Origin: Membranipora membranacea
Taxonomy: Eukaryota > Bryozoa > Gymnolaemata > Cheilostomatida > Membraniporidae
Assembly (NCBI GenBank): GCA_914767715.1
Contig: OU612072.1
Coordinates: forward strand, 6,016,001-6,080,000
Direction of reading: 5' to 3'
DNA length: 64,000 bases
The notes beneath the pieces were generated by a model. The model worked only from the letters and a program-made list of their open reading frames with translations. It was not told where the DNA came from and ran no database searches. Position 1 is the first letter of the stretch. Each line of letters opens with the position of its first letter. Made by a program: the position numbers and the translations under genes. Of the stretch, positions 10,847-20,055 are shown piece after piece.

Positions 10847-12087
10847 TGTTTTATAACAACAGGGTGTTCATTCCGCTCTTAGAAAGGCAACAGGTACTGA
10901 AGGATATACACGCGGGACATCTGGGAGAATCAAAATGTTTGGAGAGAGCTAAAGATCTGGTATGGTGGCCTGGTCTAACTACAGAAATTAGAGAGCTAGT
11001 TAAAACATGTGCTACATGTTTGAAATATCGATCTCAACCAAGAGAGCCTCTGGTATCCGTGCCTTTTCCTGAACGCCCGTGGTGGCAGATCGGAATGGAT
11101 CTTTGTACAGTGGAGGAGAGGGGTAATGATTATCTTGTTATCATGGACTATTTCAGTCAATATCTGATTGCAGAGAAGCTTTCTGACACGACTGCAGAAA
11201 CTGTGTGCCGCACAATAAAGAAGGTGTTCTCGCTGTTTGGAATTCCTAATTCCGTCATCAGTGATAACGGTCCTCAGTTTGTGTCTGAGAAATTTAAGCA
11301 ATTAATGGACCAATGGAATATCTTACACCGTACCAGTTCTCCTAAATATTCTCAATCAAATGGTGAAGCAGAGAGAGGGGTACAAACCTTCAAGAAGCTA
11401 ATCAAGAAGAATGAGAATATAGACCAAGCTCTTCTATGTTACAGAGATGCTCCGTTACAGAATGGGTACTCTCCTGCCCAGCTGCTGATGGGGCGAGGTT
11501 TAAACAGTATGGGTATTCTGGCGGAGAAACAGGTAAACCTGAAAGGACTCAAAGATTTTGAAGCCAGGTATCGAAACAAGCAGTCGGATCAGTACAACCG
11601 GAGATATAGAGTGAAGATCAGGACAGAGGTTCAGGTTGGAGATAGAGTCACACTAAATGATCCAGGAGCTAAACCATGTTCGTCTACAGTAGTAGCCGTC
11701 TCAGGAAGAGAAGTGGCTCTTCAGAAGGAAAACGGTCAAATTCTTAGACGGAACAGACGTCAGATCGCGCCAGATATACCACATACAGCACAGCAATCAC
11801 CAGAGAGCACAGAGTCTGAGGTACCCCACCAGAAAGTGTTACCTCCTGTGTTGCCAGATGTACCCCATCAGGTTCTGTCATATGCAACTCCAGCAGTTAA
11901 ACAGGAAGCTCTGTGTCCACAGCCCGACAGGAGTACAGGAACCTCGTTCTGTGAGGCAGTACCAGTACCTTCAACGAAGAGGACAGAAGTCAGGCAGTCT
12001 CTAGATAGGACGCAGGCCCAACCACAGACAAGGAGAACCACGAGATCGGGTAGATCTGTGAAACCTGTAAAAAGAATGACCCTGTAA
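10822..12087 (+). CDS. pol: Gypsy A integrase
   Basis: The 421-codon frame carries an N-terminal HHCC zinc domain (HAGH spaced to CATC) and the catalytic triad in context (GMDLCTV, ISDNGPQF, NGEAERGVQ). The linker that follows is basic. The C-terminal ~100 residues are Pro/Gln/Ser-rich and end with basic RxxRxxRSVKPVKR. The integrase looks complete, although upstream pol is frame-shifted, so this copy cannot make a normal polyprotein. Confidence 0.85.
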   Translation: MSNRSGDLVFYNNRVFIPLLERQQVLKDIHAGHLGESKCLERAKDLVWWPGLTTEIRELVKTCATCLKYRSQPREPLVSVPFPERPWWQIGMDLCTVEERGNDYLVIMDYFSQYLIAEKLSDTTAETVCRTIKKVFSLFGIPNSVISDNGPQFVSEKFKQLMDQWNILHRTSSPKYSQSNGEAERGVQTFKKLIKKNENIDQALLCYRDAPLQNGYSPAQLLMGRGLNSMGILAEKQVNLKGLKDFEARYRNKQSDQYNRRYRVKIRTEVQVGDRVTLNDPGAKPCSSTVVAVSGREVALQKENGQILRRNRRQIAPDIPHTAQQSPESTESEVPHQKVLPPVLPDVPHQVLSYATPAVKQEALCPQPDRSTGTSFCEAVPVPSTKRTEVRQSLDRTQAQPQTRRTTRSGRSVKPVKRMTL

Positions 12088-12188
12088 CTATTACACGAGG
12101 CACTATGTACCATGTTTCGGGTTTTGTTAATAGTTTTTAGCCATGTTGTCACGTATTTGACCATTTTGTGGTTTTATTCTATTTCTAG

Positions 12189-12748
12189 GATGGTTGTGTA
12201 AAACTTATCCTCATGGGTAATAGTGTGGTCAGAGGTATGGCACCTGTCGGGTTCGACAGGACGGAATGTTACCCGGGTGCAAATTGGGATCAACTTCTAT
12301 CCATTATATCACAATCCTTCCGAACTATATATGCTAACTCTATAATATTTCTATCGACTGGGCCAGTAGAACTAACAGTTAAAGATAAAAAGTCTAGAGA
12401 AGTTTATTTACGTACAGAGAACGAGTTCAAGGCCATTGAGCTAAGAATAAGCACTTTGAAGAAACGGGGAGTTTATGTAGTTTTATGCTCCCCGTTCCCC
12501 ATGGACTTTGCACTGTATAATCACCACAGTAAGGTGGCTGAGCCTGTGTATGAAGAGTTCTATGAAGAGATGCTACTCCATTTTTACACACACACCTTTT
12601 GAAAAGGATGCATGGGAAGTGGAAATTTAGATTCTGGTACCTCAGAGATGGACTCCATCCTGATGAGGGCACTCAGAGAATCCAGGAGTGGGAGCTTTCT
12701 GCGAAAGCGTCAGCAACCATAGCTAGACTTGCTTATGCAAAAATCTAG
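12189..12748 (+). pseudogene. Gypsy A third ORF, SGNH/GDSL-hydrolase-like, frame-shifted
   Basis: This ORF occupies the place of an env-like ORF between integrase and the LTR. It starts after a pyrimidine-rich acceptor (TTCTATTTCTAG at 12188), which suggests a spliced subgenomic mRNA. A strand-like KLILM leads into GNSVVRG, an SGNH block I with the Ser kept and Asp replaced by Asn. Hydrophobic strands follow (NSIIFLSTGP, GVYVVLCSPFPMDF). After a +1 shift near 12600 the frame ends in YLRDGLHPDEG, matching block V (DxxH). Related esterase folds occur in CR1-type LINE ORF1; a Gypsy third ORF of this kind is unusual to my knowledge. The fold is inferred from motifs. Confidence 0.6.
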
Positions 12749-13011
12749 GTATCCCATACACTAATATTTTGGTATATGACCTTTCTTCACTTGGTATTTT
12801 GTCTTGTCTAGCACCTGTCATGTTTATCTTCCTTATAAAAGTGGCTCTTGGCAATTTGTTTAAGAAAGTTTTTGGTTATATTTGCAGAATTGAGTTCGAT
12901 GTGACACATCGAATATCGGATATACGGACTGATGTGAATCATCAGCAAAAAAAAAATCGGATGCAGGTGCATCAGTTATATAAGATTATGGTTATAATCT
13001 TGAGAGGGAGA

Positions 13012-13280
13012 TGTTATAGATAGTGAAAGTGGACTCACTAAATAATAGTCTGAGAACAATATCAGTAGAGTCGAGATAGACTCATATACAAATCTACAGA
13101 GGGGGATCGACCTAGGAGCACAGAAGGAGAGAACCAGACTATGAATGGTGACCGAGTGAAGGAGAATCAAGAATAACCTAGCTAGAGATATCCGTCCTAT
13201 TGTAGACCGAAGACTGTCCATCCTTATGTCCATCGAGCACCTATCTAAAGACCAACCACTGGTGAGTCCATCTTACAACA
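13012..13280 (+). repeat. Gypsy A LTR (single)
   Basis: It begins TGTTATAG right after a purine tract (GAGAGGGAGA) and ends ACAACA, giving TG...CA ends and a length of about 269 bp. The right border is set by the following TGGCTAGTCC, a PBS-like start. No partner LTR was found upstream of 9001. Confidence 0.55.
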
Positions 13281-13297
13281 GTGGCTAGTCCAACTCA

Positions 13298-14389
13298 ACT
13301 GTTAAATGATTGCCTTGAATTGTTGACGGACCTGCTTTGATCCAACTCAAAAATTGTAATAAAAAAACCAATCTACATCTAGTTCACTACACTGCACAGT
13401 TACACACTCACCTTACTAATAACCTGTCTGAAATGACAACCACAATACAATTCCAAAAAATAGATTTCATTCATCATCATTCACTGCTTCACTTCATTTC
13501 ACTTTCAGTTCAAAAAGTCCTAACACTCAACAGATTGTTGTATTTGTGTTTTAGGTTCAAGTTTTAATTTATTCATAAAACATAGGCCTACCTTCTTTTC
13601 ATAAACAGGAACAGATTGGTCTGACTCATCATTCTCCAAACCCCACCAAAGTACAAACACCTTTCTTTTTCTTTGATTGATGAGCTGAGCCACACACATT
13701 TGCCTTTTCTCTCTCTCTCTAATTTTTTTCTCCTTCAGCAGTGTTGTTTTGTTACCAAAAACTGAAGAGTTTAGCTTCAATTCCCCAGCTAGAAGTGGGC
13801 ACTCAGTCATATTTTTAAGAATACTATGTTTAGTGTGTGTTCTTAATGCTGTTTTACATTTAGTATTGTTTGGTAACAATCGTTGTTACCAAACAATACT
13901 AAATTAGCTGCATTTTCTCAATTGAATGTAGGGCTGCTGAATTGACCACCCATTGTATTGCATATATTACTGGCAAAGTACTGTTCTCTTGATAGGAAGG
14001 TAGGAATTCAGCCTTCTTGTTCCTTAGCAAAACAGTAACACAATCGAACTGAATAAATTAGGATGGGCTTGCTCTCAATTTGTCAGCATAAACAAGACTT
14101 TTTTGGATGGATATGTATAAATAGTCACCCCAACGTTTTCCTAAGGCGTTGGGGTGGGTGATTGGCCTTACCCCAACGCCGTTGGGGACCGTTGGGGCCT
14201 CACAACACCACTGTCTGTGCATGCCATCATAATTATTGGGTCAGATGCAAGAAATAATATTAAAAATCATCAACTTCATCATCACCGACCTTTCTTCTCA
14301 ATGATAACACATCCGACACTGTCATCGTATTTACATGACCACCGAGATTTTACATGTTTTTTTACAAGTTTTTAAATTATTTTTCTTAG
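13298..14389. other. Right flank of Gypsy A inside the hAT, then intron
   Basis: No coding exon is supported. The notable items are the 45-nt palindrome at 13859-13903 (21-bp arms, TTTAGTATTG at the left edge) and inverted CCCCAACG motifs near 14125-14195. The hAT terminus is at 14213. Confidence 0.5.
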
Positions 14390-14557
14390 GTTGGCCAGTA
14401 CTTCCGGCATAAGATGCTGTGTTGGATGCCACAGAGGTTGTGGGGCATCGACCTTCGGTGTCCGGAGTGTTACAACGCCTTAACACGTCGGGGTGTGCAC
14501 AGAGTAATCAGGTAGGTGGTGGACATTGATGGCTATTATCTTATGGCATCAGAATAA
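14390..14557 (+). pseudogene. DUF6729-like exon, zinc-ribbon block, two in-frame stops
   Basis: After TTCTTAG the frame reads VGQYFRHKMLCWMPQRLW, DLRCPECYNALT, RRGVHRVIR, then TAG (14513-14515). It continues VVDIDGYYLMASE, then TAA (14555-14557). The part after TAG is still the conserved family sequence, with the TAG standing where Ser or similar is usual, so it is a real lesion inside a formerly coding exon. CAG|GTAGGT at 14511 forms a good donor by chance or as a replacement site. Confidence 0.65.
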
Positions 14558-14871
14558 ATCTCGGTAAGGCATCACCATGAATAACTTTATCACATTTTAC
14601 CATAAAGGATGACATGTGTTACTATAATATCAACAAGGGGAAATTTACAAAATAAAGCATGCATTTCTTACTGAGTATCTGATCTCGGGGAGGTAAGGAT
14701 ACTGGATGGTTTTAGTGAGCAAATATTTAACTTGGCATGGTAGATAATTTGGGTGATGAAGACAACATTTAAATGAAGTTAAGTGTGACTTTTTGGAGTT
14801 GGTGGGGTAACCTCAATCACTCGCCTGTAGTTGATAACCCTTGATAATTTGTAAACTCTCATGCTTCACAG

Positions 14872-15163
14872 AATGTCGCCGCCAGAAGAATCATCGAGGG
14901 AGCAAGACTCTAACTTTTGTTGGATGGTCTGAGGAGATCCTCGGTCAGTTGGATGAGGGCCGGCGGCAGCAGTTTCTCGTCCTACTTACCGTACACAATG
15001 CCTGTGACAGGAGGGTGATTACTTTTCTCAGGAGTAGAACGTTGGGGAACTCTCCAAGTCTTCTGAGAAACTCGCTCATCGAACTATATACAGTAGCTTG
15101 GATGAGAAAAGTCAGCCTTTATATTGCAGATTGCCAGACTTATCAGAGTTCTCCCTTTGGTCG
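14872..15163 (+). CDS. DUF6729-like exon, core of the domain
   Basis: The exon runs from CTTCACAG to TCG|GTAAGA and starts mid-codon. It reads ECRRQKNHRGSKTLTF, then VGWSEEILGQLDEGRR, then CDRRVITFLRSRTLGNSP and WMRKVSLYIADCQ. These blocks match the family core in order and spacing and are free of stops. Conservation is strongest here. Confidence 0.7.
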
Positions 15164-15432
15164 GTAAGAAATACATCATGCTATGTTTGCGAATTTCCAT
15201 TTAAAATGATTGGCGCATGTGTAGTGACAAAGCTGCATACAGTTGGCAGTCTTGATAAATTGTCATCACAGTTGTCATACCAAAGATAAAATTCGAAGGT
15301 TTGTTGAAACGGTAATTGTCAGTGTTCCCCCATGCTGATGCTGGCTTGGCTTATCAAATGAGCCAATACAGTCCAACTCTCACATGTATGAGTATTGTAC
15401 AGGCTTATCATGACCATTAATTTATCATGCAG

Positions 15433-15598
15433 ATCTCATGATGGAAGTCAGTATACTGAACCACCTGTGATGAAGCCGCCGCCGCTGTACTGTTGGTTTC
15501 AGGCTGTTTATGCTTTAGACATCGGTGCCCGCGTGGGAGAGATCAAGGCCAGTGTGACCTCTGTGTTTGGACAGTTTTTGAAACTGGACTCAACAAAG
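15433..15598 (+). CDS. DUF6729-like exon ending in LDSTK
   Basis: It joins the previous exon in phase (split Arg codon). It reads EPPVMKPPPLYCWFQAVYAL, then GEIKASVTSVFGQFLKLDSTK. The next exon begins ITRKLAG, which continues the family sequence exactly, so the exon must end at 15598. The following bases are TTTTC and not GT, so the donor appears to have lost a base. The Asp in LDSTK is a candidate catalytic acid (inference). Confidence 0.65.
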
Positions 15599-16218
15599 TT
15601 TTCATTGAGCAACTATATGTCATGGGTTTGCTGAACATTGGTTTAAATTCATTAAATATATATATATATATATATTTATATCTCAACTTAGTTTTATGCT
15701 TTATTACTAACATCTACTAACAACCATTGTGAGTACACTGTCACCCTAATTTCCGTTTCATTTTATTTTCTTTTATAACTAGCTTACCCTAGAGGAGTAC
15801 TCCTAGTAAATGTAAAAAGATTTGCCCTCATTCAGAAAAGTGAAATTAATTACAGGTCAACAGATGGTGAACCTCATTGAAATCTAAAAAAACCTCCCAA
15901 CGACCAGTGTAAATTGATTTGCTCCTGAACTAGAAACTCAAGCGCTGTATATAGTTTGCTGTGTCATTTATTGTTGCCAGTGCACTCTCTGGTTCTTGGC
16001 TGTGGTGTTTTCCACTCACAAGAATTCTGTACCTTACATAATAGTGCCCAAAGCAGGATTTAAGTCTTGTAAAAATTTAAGTAAACGCAAACCAATTTAT
16101 TACATTTAAAGTTGTCATTTTAAAACCACTGTTTGTTATTGCATGCTCTTTCCTCTTAATGTGCTCGAAAAATTCACACTTAGTAGGTTGATAACATGAT
16201 CTTCTATGATTATTTTAG

Positions 16219-16373
16219 ATTACTCGGAAACTGGCAGGAGAAGCAAAAGTCACAGCTAACTGGTGCACCAACATCGGCAATGAATTTGGTCAAGTGCTGA
16301 ATTCTGTTTTCACAGTCTCTGAGGGACAAGGCCTTGAAAAGGTCATATCTGGTGTAGTCAAAAGGGGAGGACT
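16219..16373 (+). CDS. DUF6729-like exon, NWCTNIGNEFGQ block
   Basis: The exon runs from TATTTTAG to a CT|GTAATT donor that joins in phase to 16563. It reads ITRKLAGEAKVTANWCTNIG, then NEFGQVLNSVFTVSEG. The TNxGNExGxVLxSVxTxSEG pattern is the family's best-known stretch in my recollection. Confidence 0.7.
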
Positions 16374-16562
16374 GTAATTATTTGAGTAACACACCTGAAG
16401 ATATCGTTGGTAGAAAGCATAGTGTCAGGCGAATGTTTACTTCATTTCCTTGGCACATTCACTCAGTTGACCCTACGCTAGTCTATAAGAGCGCTGAATG
16501 TCAGCACAGTTACGGCAACCGATGCATGTCTTGCAAAATTATAATATGATTATTTCTTACAG

Positions 16563-16866
16563 GTTTCAATCTGCAGGTGTGGACCAGCCTTTTGTAATTT
16601 ATGTAGACCGCGGTTGCTGCCGTCACACAGACAACCTGACTCAGTTGGCTACTCATTTCCTGCCCTGGACTACTCCTATCCGTCTAGATTCCTTCCACTA
16701 TATTCAGAGGTTCCGATACTGCTGTACCACCGAATCTCATCCACTGTATGCAGAGTTTATTGGACGTATATCTAGTTCAATCTTCGAGTGGGATGAAGGT
16801 GATGTTGCTTTGTTGGTAAAAGCTAAGCGAGGTGCGACTGGGGACCAGCTCAACTCTGATCACGTG
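16563..16866 (+). CDS. DUF6729-like exon, YVDRGCC block
   Basis: The exon starts mid-codon and reads FQSAGVDQPFVIYVDRGCCR, then PIRLDSFHYIQRF, ending phase 0 at GTG|GTAAAT. Relatives have YVDRDCC here, with Asp in place of the Gly. The two Asp residues (VDR, RLD) followed by H and R are a plausible metal-binding core of an RNase H-like fold (inference). The frame is open. Confidence 0.7.
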
Positions 16867-17313
16867 GTAAATATTTTATCATCCTGGGGGTCACTGTAGC
16901 CCACTATCAATCAATGGTTTTGTTATTGAGCTGTCTGATTACCGTCAGAATTTGGTAATTGTACATAATCAGTAAGGTATGATCAGAGTAAGTACTCTAA
17001 CTGCAAATTAAACAGTTACCGTCTGACTGGGAGTTTGGGTGTATGTTTTGTATTGTCTCATGAAGAGATAAACAATGTTTATGTGGGCACTCTCTAAAAA
17101 ATTTCTCTCAAAAAGCTCGGTTTGGATGTAATGTAAATTTATGTGGATATAAAACGAAATATGGAATAAAATTGTATATAAAAATTACACTTCAAATGTT
17201 AGGTATTGCTAACATAGCTCTCATCGCAGAGAGTCTGCATGACAGTTCATCCTTCCTGATGTATAATCATGTTTCCTTTCTTGTAACTGTGTTTGTAATG
17301 TTTCTATCCGCAG

Positions 17314-17398
17314 GTTCGGCACAGGATTACTAAGAAAGAGCTTCAACTCCACTGCCGAAGAAGGACTCTACCAAAGGATGTTATCACCAAAAACATCG
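17314..17398 (+). CDS. DUF6729-like short exon, LHCRRRT motif
   Basis: This 85-bp exon between CCGCAG and G|GTAAGT reads VRHRITKKELQLHCRRRT. It joins in phase to the exon at 17611. Confidence 0.65.
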
Positions 17399-17610
17399 GT
17401 AAGTAACACCTCTTCAACTCAATCCTTGCCCGAAATTTCTTTGAAAACTGAACCTTAGCTCTCTTTATGCAACTGAATCAGCTACATTTGCCAAAGCTTG
17501 TTGTAATCTCTACTAGCTAACATTAAGTGACCCTTCCTGACTAAACAAGACTCTAGCTAATAATGATTTGAATCTGTGATGGTCAATGTAATTTTTATAT
17601 TTGTTTTTAG

Positions 17611-17862
17611 ATATGCTTTTGAATGAGATGACAGAAATGACTGACTAGTTGGGTGTGCCGTTAATTGATATGGAGGCTGCACGGAAAGTCTTGGCCAACC
17701 AGAAACAGCACGTTGGCTGCCTGATAGATCCACCTGATGTACAAATGTATACCATCACAGGGAGCCTGATGAAAGGAGGGGTTCGACTGCCGACCTATCG
17801 TACAGCTCGTGGCTCTTCTTCACTGGAATCATTCCACCTTCACCATAACAGGTTTATTCCAG
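17611..17862 (+). pseudogene. DUF6729-like exon with in-frame TAG
   Basis: It reads DMLLNEMTEMTD, TAG (17646-17648), then LGVPLIDMEAARKVL, a GCLIDPPDVQMYTITG stretch and RGSSSLESFHLHHNRFIPG, and closes at G|GTAAAT. The conserved sequence continues on both sides of the TAG, so it is a substitution in a coding codon. Confidence 0.7.
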
Positions 17863-18206
17863 GTAAATATACACTGAAGTGGATGAGAGGCTCAGCTTTT
17901 CAACATTACACTCAGTCGCAGTAGGCAACCTGCAGCCTTTTTGTCGGGGCGACCTAACAGGTAGTCTTTTGCTGCCTAGTTGAGCTGATGATTCTTAAAA
18001 CTTACCACTGTTTTTATTGGCACATTGGAAATTTACAAAAAAAAGTTATACCTAGCAACCCTAAGTAATGTCTGAAAGATATATTGTGGCCTTCTGTTTG
18101 AGCCTGCGTGAAATGCTGCCTTTACCAAACAAGAGGTTGCCCAGCCAAGTCTTGAGAGTGTTTTGAGAATGGGAAGACACTTTAATTCATATGTTTACTG
18201 TTTTAG

Positions 18207-18393
18207 GTACTGCTGCAAGTGTCACTCATATGCAAATGTATTTGCTTGACGGGCTTCACAGGTGGAACGAAAAATGTTACCAGCAGGCACAAGGACTACG
18301 ACATCAAGCTCAGGTACTTTGTCTCCTCCTGCAGTGCTTCAGTGTTCGGATGGAGTGTGACTCCAACATCACCTCTTCCTGCACTATACACAG
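18207..18393 (+). pseudogene. DUF6729-like exon, frame-shifted
   Basis: The exon opens in phase with TAASVTHMQMYLLDGLHRWN, a clear family block. The 3' part that must join the next exon (ASVFGW ... ALYTG|EPIG) lies in another frame, so an indel between roughly 18.27 and 18.33 kb separates them. The donor is ACAG|GTGAGA. Confidence 0.6.
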
Positions 18394-18770
18394 GTGAGAA
18401 AATTACACAGAATAATATCTTGACCAGACCTATGGTCTAGTTGTTCTTTTTAGTGATTGCGATGAGAATTTCCATAATAGTATATACGAAATAGTACCTT
18501 CCCATCTCAAGTGAAATTCAGTTTTTTTAAATAAACAGAGAACTGAAGAACGATACCCAAAACCTGATTCTTTCAGTCATTCGATTAAAAGAACAAGCTT
18601 GAGATTATCATCACACTGCCCTAGAGCCCAAATTTAGTTCTAACTAGCCTCAAGTAACCCACAAAATAGCTGAACTGAACTCTAGCTGACATAATATTCT
18701 TCTCTTGGATATTTTTGAATGAAAAACTATCATGGTATATTTTCATCAACATTCCATTCTTGCGTTTCAG

Positions 18771-19273
18771 GCGAACCTATTGGTATGGAGTACCTCCTCT
18801 CCCAGACTGGAGTATCTGTCCTCAACAACAGGGACCTAAGACCTGATGATGAGAAGCTCTATGGTGATGAAGATGAGGATTTCGAAGATGAGATAGTTAT
18901 GGACGACTATGACACTCTGCATGTGCTTTTGGAACCTGAAACTCTCACCAGTGTGGAGCAGCTAGGAGCTGGAGGAGCGGAGCTAGGAGCTGGAAGGCCG
19001 ATGCTGTCTGGGGCAGTCACATACCCCAGAACGTCGGTGGAGCTAGGAGCTGGAGGACTGATGCTGTCTGGGGCGGTTACACGTCCCCGAACATCAGTGG
19101 AGCTAGAAGCTGGAGGACGGATGCTGTCTGGGGCGGTTACACGTCCCCGAACGTCAGTGGAGCTAGGAGCTGGAGGACCGATGCTGTCTGGGGCGGTTAC
19201 ACGTCCCCGAACGTCAGTGGAGCTAGGAGCTGGAGGACCGTCGGTGTCTCACTCATTTGTCTCAGCTACCACT
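18771..19273 (+). CDS. DUF6729-like exon with coding 60-bp repeat
   Basis: It begins EPIGMEYLLSQTGVSVLN, followed by an acidic stretch (GDEDEDFEDE). About five copies of a 60-bp repeat start near 18977, each encoding VELGAGGPMLSGAVTRPRTS with small changes, and the exon ends at ACT|GTAAGT. The repeats stay in frame. Relatives have a shorter acidic tail here as I recall, so the repeat is a local expansion. Confidence 0.7.
18977..19250 (+). repeat. 60-bp coding minisatellite
   Basis: Units begin at 18977, 19037, 19097, 19157 and 19217 with GTGGAGCTAGGAGCTGG or a close variant. The spacing is exactly 60 bp and the units differ by a few substitutions. The last copies are the most alike, which suggests recent expansion at the 3' side. 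Confidence 0.85.
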
Positions 19274-19560
19274 GTAAGTTAAACATGTTGGCTTCTAATA
19301 GTATTTATATTCTACCTTGCAGAAAAAGAAACGATTTTACTTTTGCATACTCTGGTTGGCTAAACCTTAGCACCTGTTTCGTAGATTGATTTTATATATG
19401 TTATATTACTACAGAAGTGTCAGAAAGATCTTAACATGGTAACTTGTATTTTCAGTAGTACATCAGAATCCAATTTCATTTAGACATCCACTTTTCTAAT
19501 AGATTTACCATGAGATTTCAAAAGCGGTAATTTGATGGATGTCATTGTTATTTTTTGCAG

Positions 19561-19802
19561 ATTGTGTCAGATCAGAGTGGGATACCAGGTTATGAAGCTG
19601 TTTGCGCTCTCGCTGATGCTTTGGTATCTGCAGATGTCCCATTGTCCTTGACGGAGATTGAGCGACTGACTATCTTAGCCAGCCATCTTAATGCTGCAGA
19701 TAAGAAGTTACAGTTTAAGACACCTGCATCTTCACTGCTGACAACAAAGTCCCGGTCAAGCCGAAAGTCCACTGTAACACCAGGACTAGATAGCACCAAG
19801 AA
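19561..19802 (+). CDS. DUF6729-like C-terminal exon
   Basis: The exon runs from TTTTTTGCAG to AA|GTAAGT. It reads SGIPGYEAVCALADALVSAD, an LSLTEIERLTILASHLNAAD helix and a Ser/Lys-rich end. The GxxPGYxxVxxLAxxLV pattern fits the family C-terminal region. It ends in phase 2, and no continuing exon was found before the transposons begin. The exon at 46159 has an incompatible phase. Confidence 0.55.
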
Positions 19803-19939
19803 GTAAGTAAATATCGAATGCATGACATCCTGAAGCGAATTTATAGGTACTCATGATGTAATCTATCATACAGATAAACATAAGTTGAACTTCAAGATTC
19901 GGAGCTTGGCCAAAAACATAGCTTTGAATGCATCAGGAT

Positions 19940-20045
19940 TATATATTAGGCTACACATCAATATTATAATTAGATAATTATTAACCTGTAGTGATGTTTA
20001 ATTAAAAAAGAAAACCCAAAAAAGACATGTTGTAAACTAACACTA
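19940..20045 (+). mobile_element. 3' coding-end fragment of a Gypsy B-type element
   Basis: About 105 bp match 34728-34832 with few differences: the last codons of the Gypsy B ORF (ATATTAGGCTACACATCA) and the following 3' sequence to GTAAACTAACAC. The fragment is cut off where the satellite array starts. Its partner on the far side of the array is 22229-22430. Confidence 0.75.
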
Positions 20046-20055
20046 CGCCCATGAT

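Larger units (their letters stand above)
9001..13297 (+). mobile_element. Ty3/Gypsy retrotransposon A, lacking gag and 5' LTR
   Basis: The plus-strand order is protease remnant, RT, RNase H, integrase, extra SGNH-like ORF, polypurine tract (GAGAGGGAGA) and LTR, which is Ty3/Gypsy order. No gag and no upstream LTR are present. Both ends carry the 18-mer AGTGGCTAGTCCAACTCA (9001-9018 and 13280-13297). The TGG within it sits just after the LTR end, where a primer-binding site would be. It is inserted inside the hAT at 8201-14213. Confidence 0.8.
8201..14213. mobile_element. Large hAT element with 8-bp TSD, host of Gypsy A
   Basis: The TIRs are CAGTGGTGTTGTGAGG at 8201-8216 and its complement ending at 14213. 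TCTGTGCA is duplicated directly outside (8193-8200 and 14214-14221). The length is 6013 bp, but about 4.3 kb of it is the nested Gypsy A. The remaining ~1.7 kb has minus-strand exon-like scraps (8565-8762, 8800-8910 and 13559-13880) that could be remnants of an element-encoded protein; I see no transposase signature. A perfect 45-nt palindrome lies inside at 13859-13903. A second inverted feature, CCCCAACG motifs, lies near the right end. Confidence 0.8.
5584..19802 (+). pseudogene. DUF6729-like uncharacterised gene, multi-exon, decayed
   Basis: About 14 exon-like blocks in one orientation spell, in the right order, a protein family common in fish and mollusc genomes. Its landmarks are LWYHPP, a basic WMPQRLW block, CPEC, DIDGYYL, a CDRRVITFLRSRTLGNS block, LDSTK, NWCTNIGNEFGQV, YVDRGCC, HFxxRF-like, LHCRRRT, RGSSSLESFHLH, LLDGLHRWN and GMEYLLSQTG. 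The recurring D residues (LDSTK, YVDR, RLDSFHY) suggest an RNase H-like nuclease or transposase fold, which is inference. The copy is damaged: stops at 7012, 14513, 14555 and 17646, a frame jump near 18.3 kb, and a lost donor at 15598. A hAT with a nested Gypsy fills the 8.1-14.4 kb intron. The 3' end past 19802 is not found. The name DUF6729 is recalled, not checked. Confidence 0.7.

Noticed and set aside
12769-13023. Short ORF after the SGNH-like frame as a fourth Gypsy A gene
   Set aside because: It has a hydrophobic start like a membrane segment but runs into the polypurine tract and LTR start. There is no family signal; it could be a decayed env-like tail, but this cannot be supported.
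13859-13903. 45-nt palindrome as another direct-repeat micro-insertion
   Set aside because: The arms are perfect, but no matching 7-8 bp direct repeat was found next to it, so it is not counted with the other three.
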